Positions 62,375-64,000 of a stretch of 64,000 nucleotides of DNA are shown in pieces. Numbering within the stretch: the stretch's first letter is position 1; each line of letters begins with the position of its first letter. The notes below the pieces were generated by a model. It saw only the letters and a list, made by a program, of their open reading frames with translations. It ran no database searches and was not told the DNA's origin. Origin of the DNA: Cohnella cholangitidis. Its GTDB lineage: Bacteria > Bacillota > Bacilli > Paenibacillales > Paenibacillaceae. The stretch covers positions 3,955,501-4,019,500 of the forward strand of contig NZ_CP041969.1 of the NCBI RefSeq assembly GCF_014107495.1. Reading direction: 5' to 3'. A program made the translations under genes and the position numbers.

Positions 62375-63508
62375 ATGCCAGCATTGCCGCCTAGAGCATC
62401 GACTACGGCGTCGCGTAAAAATAAAAAGGTCCGCAAGAGGCAGCCGGTGCTGTGGGTATTGTTCAAAATCGTATTCGCGACCGGGTTTACGTTCGCGGTA
62501 TTGTTCGCCGGGTGGTTCTTCTTGACCCCATCGGGCAATGAATACCGCTTTATGCTAGCGGACTCCTTGATTACGACCCAGCACAGGGAGTGGGCGAAAT
62601 ACATTATCGGGGAGAAAGCATTGCGGGAACGGGTAGCGTCGTACGTCAATCAGTTCGAGGAGATGGGCGAGGAGCGCGATACGCATACGATTCCGGCCGA
62701 CTCCGCTCAGAACGATCCCGACCCCGCGGAAGCCGAACCGGAGAAGCTCACGTCCATCGAGGAAGTCGATGGCGAAGGATTCCACGGATATCTTCTGTCG
62801 GTCAGGGATCCGAAGAAGATCAGGCTCGTCGTTCCGATCAAGAGGGGGCGCGGGGAGAAGGTGTCCAGCATGGTTAAGCGGACGGGCGCCATCGCCGGAG
62901 TGAATGCCGGAGGATTCTCCGATCCGAACTGGCGGGGAAATGGATTCAAGCCGATTGGCTTGGTCATTAGCGACGGGAAAATTCTCTATAACGGTTTAGG
63001 CAATAAAAATAGCGTGCAGATCGTCGGAATAGACAAGAACGGCAAGATGTTGGCGGGCAAATATTCCATAGACGAGCTTATGGAGCTAGGGATCTCAGAA
63101 GCGGTCAGCTTCTCTCCGCGGATAATCGTGAACGGCAAAGGCCTTATTCCTAACCGTGCGCAAGGTTGGGGAATCGCTCCCAGGACGGTAATGGGACAGC
63201 GAGAGGACGGTACGATCCTGTTTCTGCTTATCGACGGACGGCAGCCCGGCTACAGCATCGGCGCGACCCTGTACGATGCTCAGGAAATTCTACTCGAGCA
63301 TGGGGCCGTCATCGCGGCTAATCTGGACGGAGGTTCTTCGACGGTGTTAGTCACGGAGAACGGGGAAATCGTGAACAAACCTTCTTCCTCGTCCGGGGAA
63401 AGATATTTGCCGACCGGGTTTCTCGTCTTCGATGATCCGGATGCCGTCGAGGTGCCGAACATATGGGCAGGCTTGAAGCCGTCGGAAATAGACGCGGGCA
63501 AATGGTAA
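62375..63508 (+). CDS. Phosphodiester glycosidase family protein (NAGPA domain)
   Basis: This 377-residue protein has a basic N-terminus, one membrane anchor near residues 28-49 (VLFKIVFATGFTFAVLFAGWFFL), an acidic linker and an extracellular NAGPA domain (AIAGVNAGGFSD; PRTVMGQREDGTILFLLIDGRQPGYSIGATLYDAQEILLEHGA; NLDGGSSTVL). Family members cleave or rearrange phosphodiester-linked sugars and are often linked to wall polymers or exopolysaccharide. ATG 62375 lies 9 bases after GAGGGAGAG; the frame extends upstream but without a better ribosome site. Confidence 0.85.
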   Translation: MPALPPRASTTASRKNKKVRKRQPVLWVLFKIVFATGFTFAVLFAGWFFLTPSGNEYRFMLADSLITTQHREWAKYIIGEKALRERVASYVNQFEEMGEERDTHTIPADSAQNDPDPAEAEPEKLTSIEEVDGEGFHGYLLSVRDPKKIRLVVPIKRGRGEKVSSMVKRTGAIAGVNAGGFSDPNWRGNGFKPIGLVISDGKILYNGLGNKNSVQIVGIDKNGKMLAGKYSIDELMELGISEAVSFSPRIIVNGKGLIPNRAQGWGIAPRTVMGQREDGTILFLLIDGRQPGYSIGATLYDAQEILLEHGAVIAANLDGGSSTVLVTENGEIVNKPSSSSGERYLPTGFLVFDDPDAVEVPNIWAGLKPSEIDAGKW

Positions 63509-63514
63509 CGGAAT

Positions 63515-63551
63515 AAGCGGAGCCGGATGGGAGATCCGGTTCCGCTTTTCA
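63515..63551 (+). terminator. Intrinsic terminator
   Basis: The stem AAGCGGAGCCGGAT / ATCCGGTTCCGCTT (one mismatch or G-T) is followed by TTCATTTT. Confidence 0.85.
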
Positions 63552-63634
63552 TTTTCGGCCCAACCGTTGACGCACTGAATTCGATCCATTACGATAGAAT
63601 CATAAACGCGTGTTTACAGAAAGAAGCTGAGCTT

Positions 63635-64000
63635 GTGAAGAAGAATGAGATCAATTCCATGGAGATCGCCAAGCTTGCGGGAGTTTCGCGGAGTACCGTC
63701 AGTCGGGTCATCAACAACTATTCCAACGTCCCGCCCGAGACGCGCGAAAAGGTGCTGCGGATTATCGAGCAGTATCATTACGTTCCGAACGCCTCGGCGC
63801 AAGTGTTGGCCGGCAAAAAAACGCGGACGATCGGCCTGTTCATGATCGAAGCGGGGCACGTCTCCAGCGATGTTCTAACGAACATGCTGATCGCGAGCGT
63901 AATCGAGAACGCTTCCTTTCATGGCTATTACGTGCTTACCCGCATTATCCGCGATGCCAAGGACGTCGAGAGCGTCCGGGGCGTTAAAGATATTTTTTAC
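63635..64000 (+). CDS. LacI-family transcriptional regulator, N-terminal part
   Basis: The frame begins with GTG 63635 and is open to the window end (122 residues). The first 50 residues are a LacI helix-turn-helix and hinge (MEIAKLAGVSRSTVSRVINNYSNVPPETREKV), followed by the start of the periplasmic-binding-like sensor domain (KTRTIGLFMIEAGHVSSDVLTNMLIASVIENASFHGYYVL). It is cut by the window edge. The ribosome site (AGAAGCTGAG) is weak. The targets are probably sugar genes beyond the edge. Confidence 0.9.
   Translation, partial: MKKNEINSMEIAKLAGVSRSTVSRVINNYSNVPPETREKVLRIIEQYHYVPNASAQVLAGKKTRTIGLFMIEAGHVSSDVLTNMLIASVIENASFHGYYVLTRIIRDAKDVESVRGVKDIFY

Noticed and set aside
1-64000. CRISPR array, prophage, insertion sequence, rRNA or tRNA
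   Set aside because: No regularly spaced direct repeats, transposase, integrase or phage genes, and no recognisable rRNA or tRNA segments were seen.

Overview
The window reads as chromosomal DNA of a spore-forming, Gram-positive member of the Paenibacillaceae (Cohnella or Paenibacillus-like). This is an inference from a GerA/GerC/GerB germination locus, two S-layer-homology proteins, LtaS, YesM/YesN two-component pairs beside LplB/LplC-type sugar permeases, strong AGGAGG ribosome sites with many TTG/GTG starts, and moderately high GC. No rRNA, tRNA, CRISPR, insertion sequence or prophage was seen. Both ends cut a gene: an acyl-CoA-dehydrogenase-fold enzyme on the left and a LacI regulator on the right.

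Left third (1-23.7 kb): a molybdopterin oxidoreductase diverges from a two-gene unit, an Asp-box repeat protein overlapping a ubiquitin-fold MoaD/ThiS-like protein ending in Gly-Gly. Two cytosine-deaminase-like amidohydrolases follow, the second broken by one missing base. Next come a kinase/regulator pair, an SLH protein, a cold-shock gene with a long leader, and a YdjO-like zinc protein. The centrepiece is a nitrate assimilation locus (nirB/nasD, narK/nasA, nasB, nasC). A perfect TnrA-type box lies upstream of nirB. Between nirB and narK lies an RNA with two stem-loops whose hexaloops carry A1 and G4, the second overlapping a terminator: the architecture targeted by ANTAR antitermination proteins. 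A flavoprotein, a second SLH protein and a guanylate-kinase-like protein close the region.

Middle (23.7-39.7 kb): a germinant receptor operon (gerA frameshifted, gerC, a small membrane gene, gerB); a FhuF-like ferric reductase with a perfect Fur box; an LplT-like transporter; an LtaS-type sulfatase with a PAP2-like partner; a TetR/DHA2 drug-efflux pair with twin perfect operators; a metallo-beta-lactamase-fold lipoprotein; an AraC regulator; and two membrane genes, the second frameshifted.

Right third (39.8-64 kb): two complete carbohydrate-import modules without an ATPase (two permeases each and three binding lipoproteins in total), each with its own YesM/YesN pair. These are followed by an RND efflux pump with a downstream TetR, a zinc-ribbon membrane protein, an aldose epimerase, a NAGPA-type phosphodiester glycosidase and the start of a LacI regulator.

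Three genes carry a single-base frameshift, each explained by loss of one G next to GGC. That raises the question of sequence error versus real decay.
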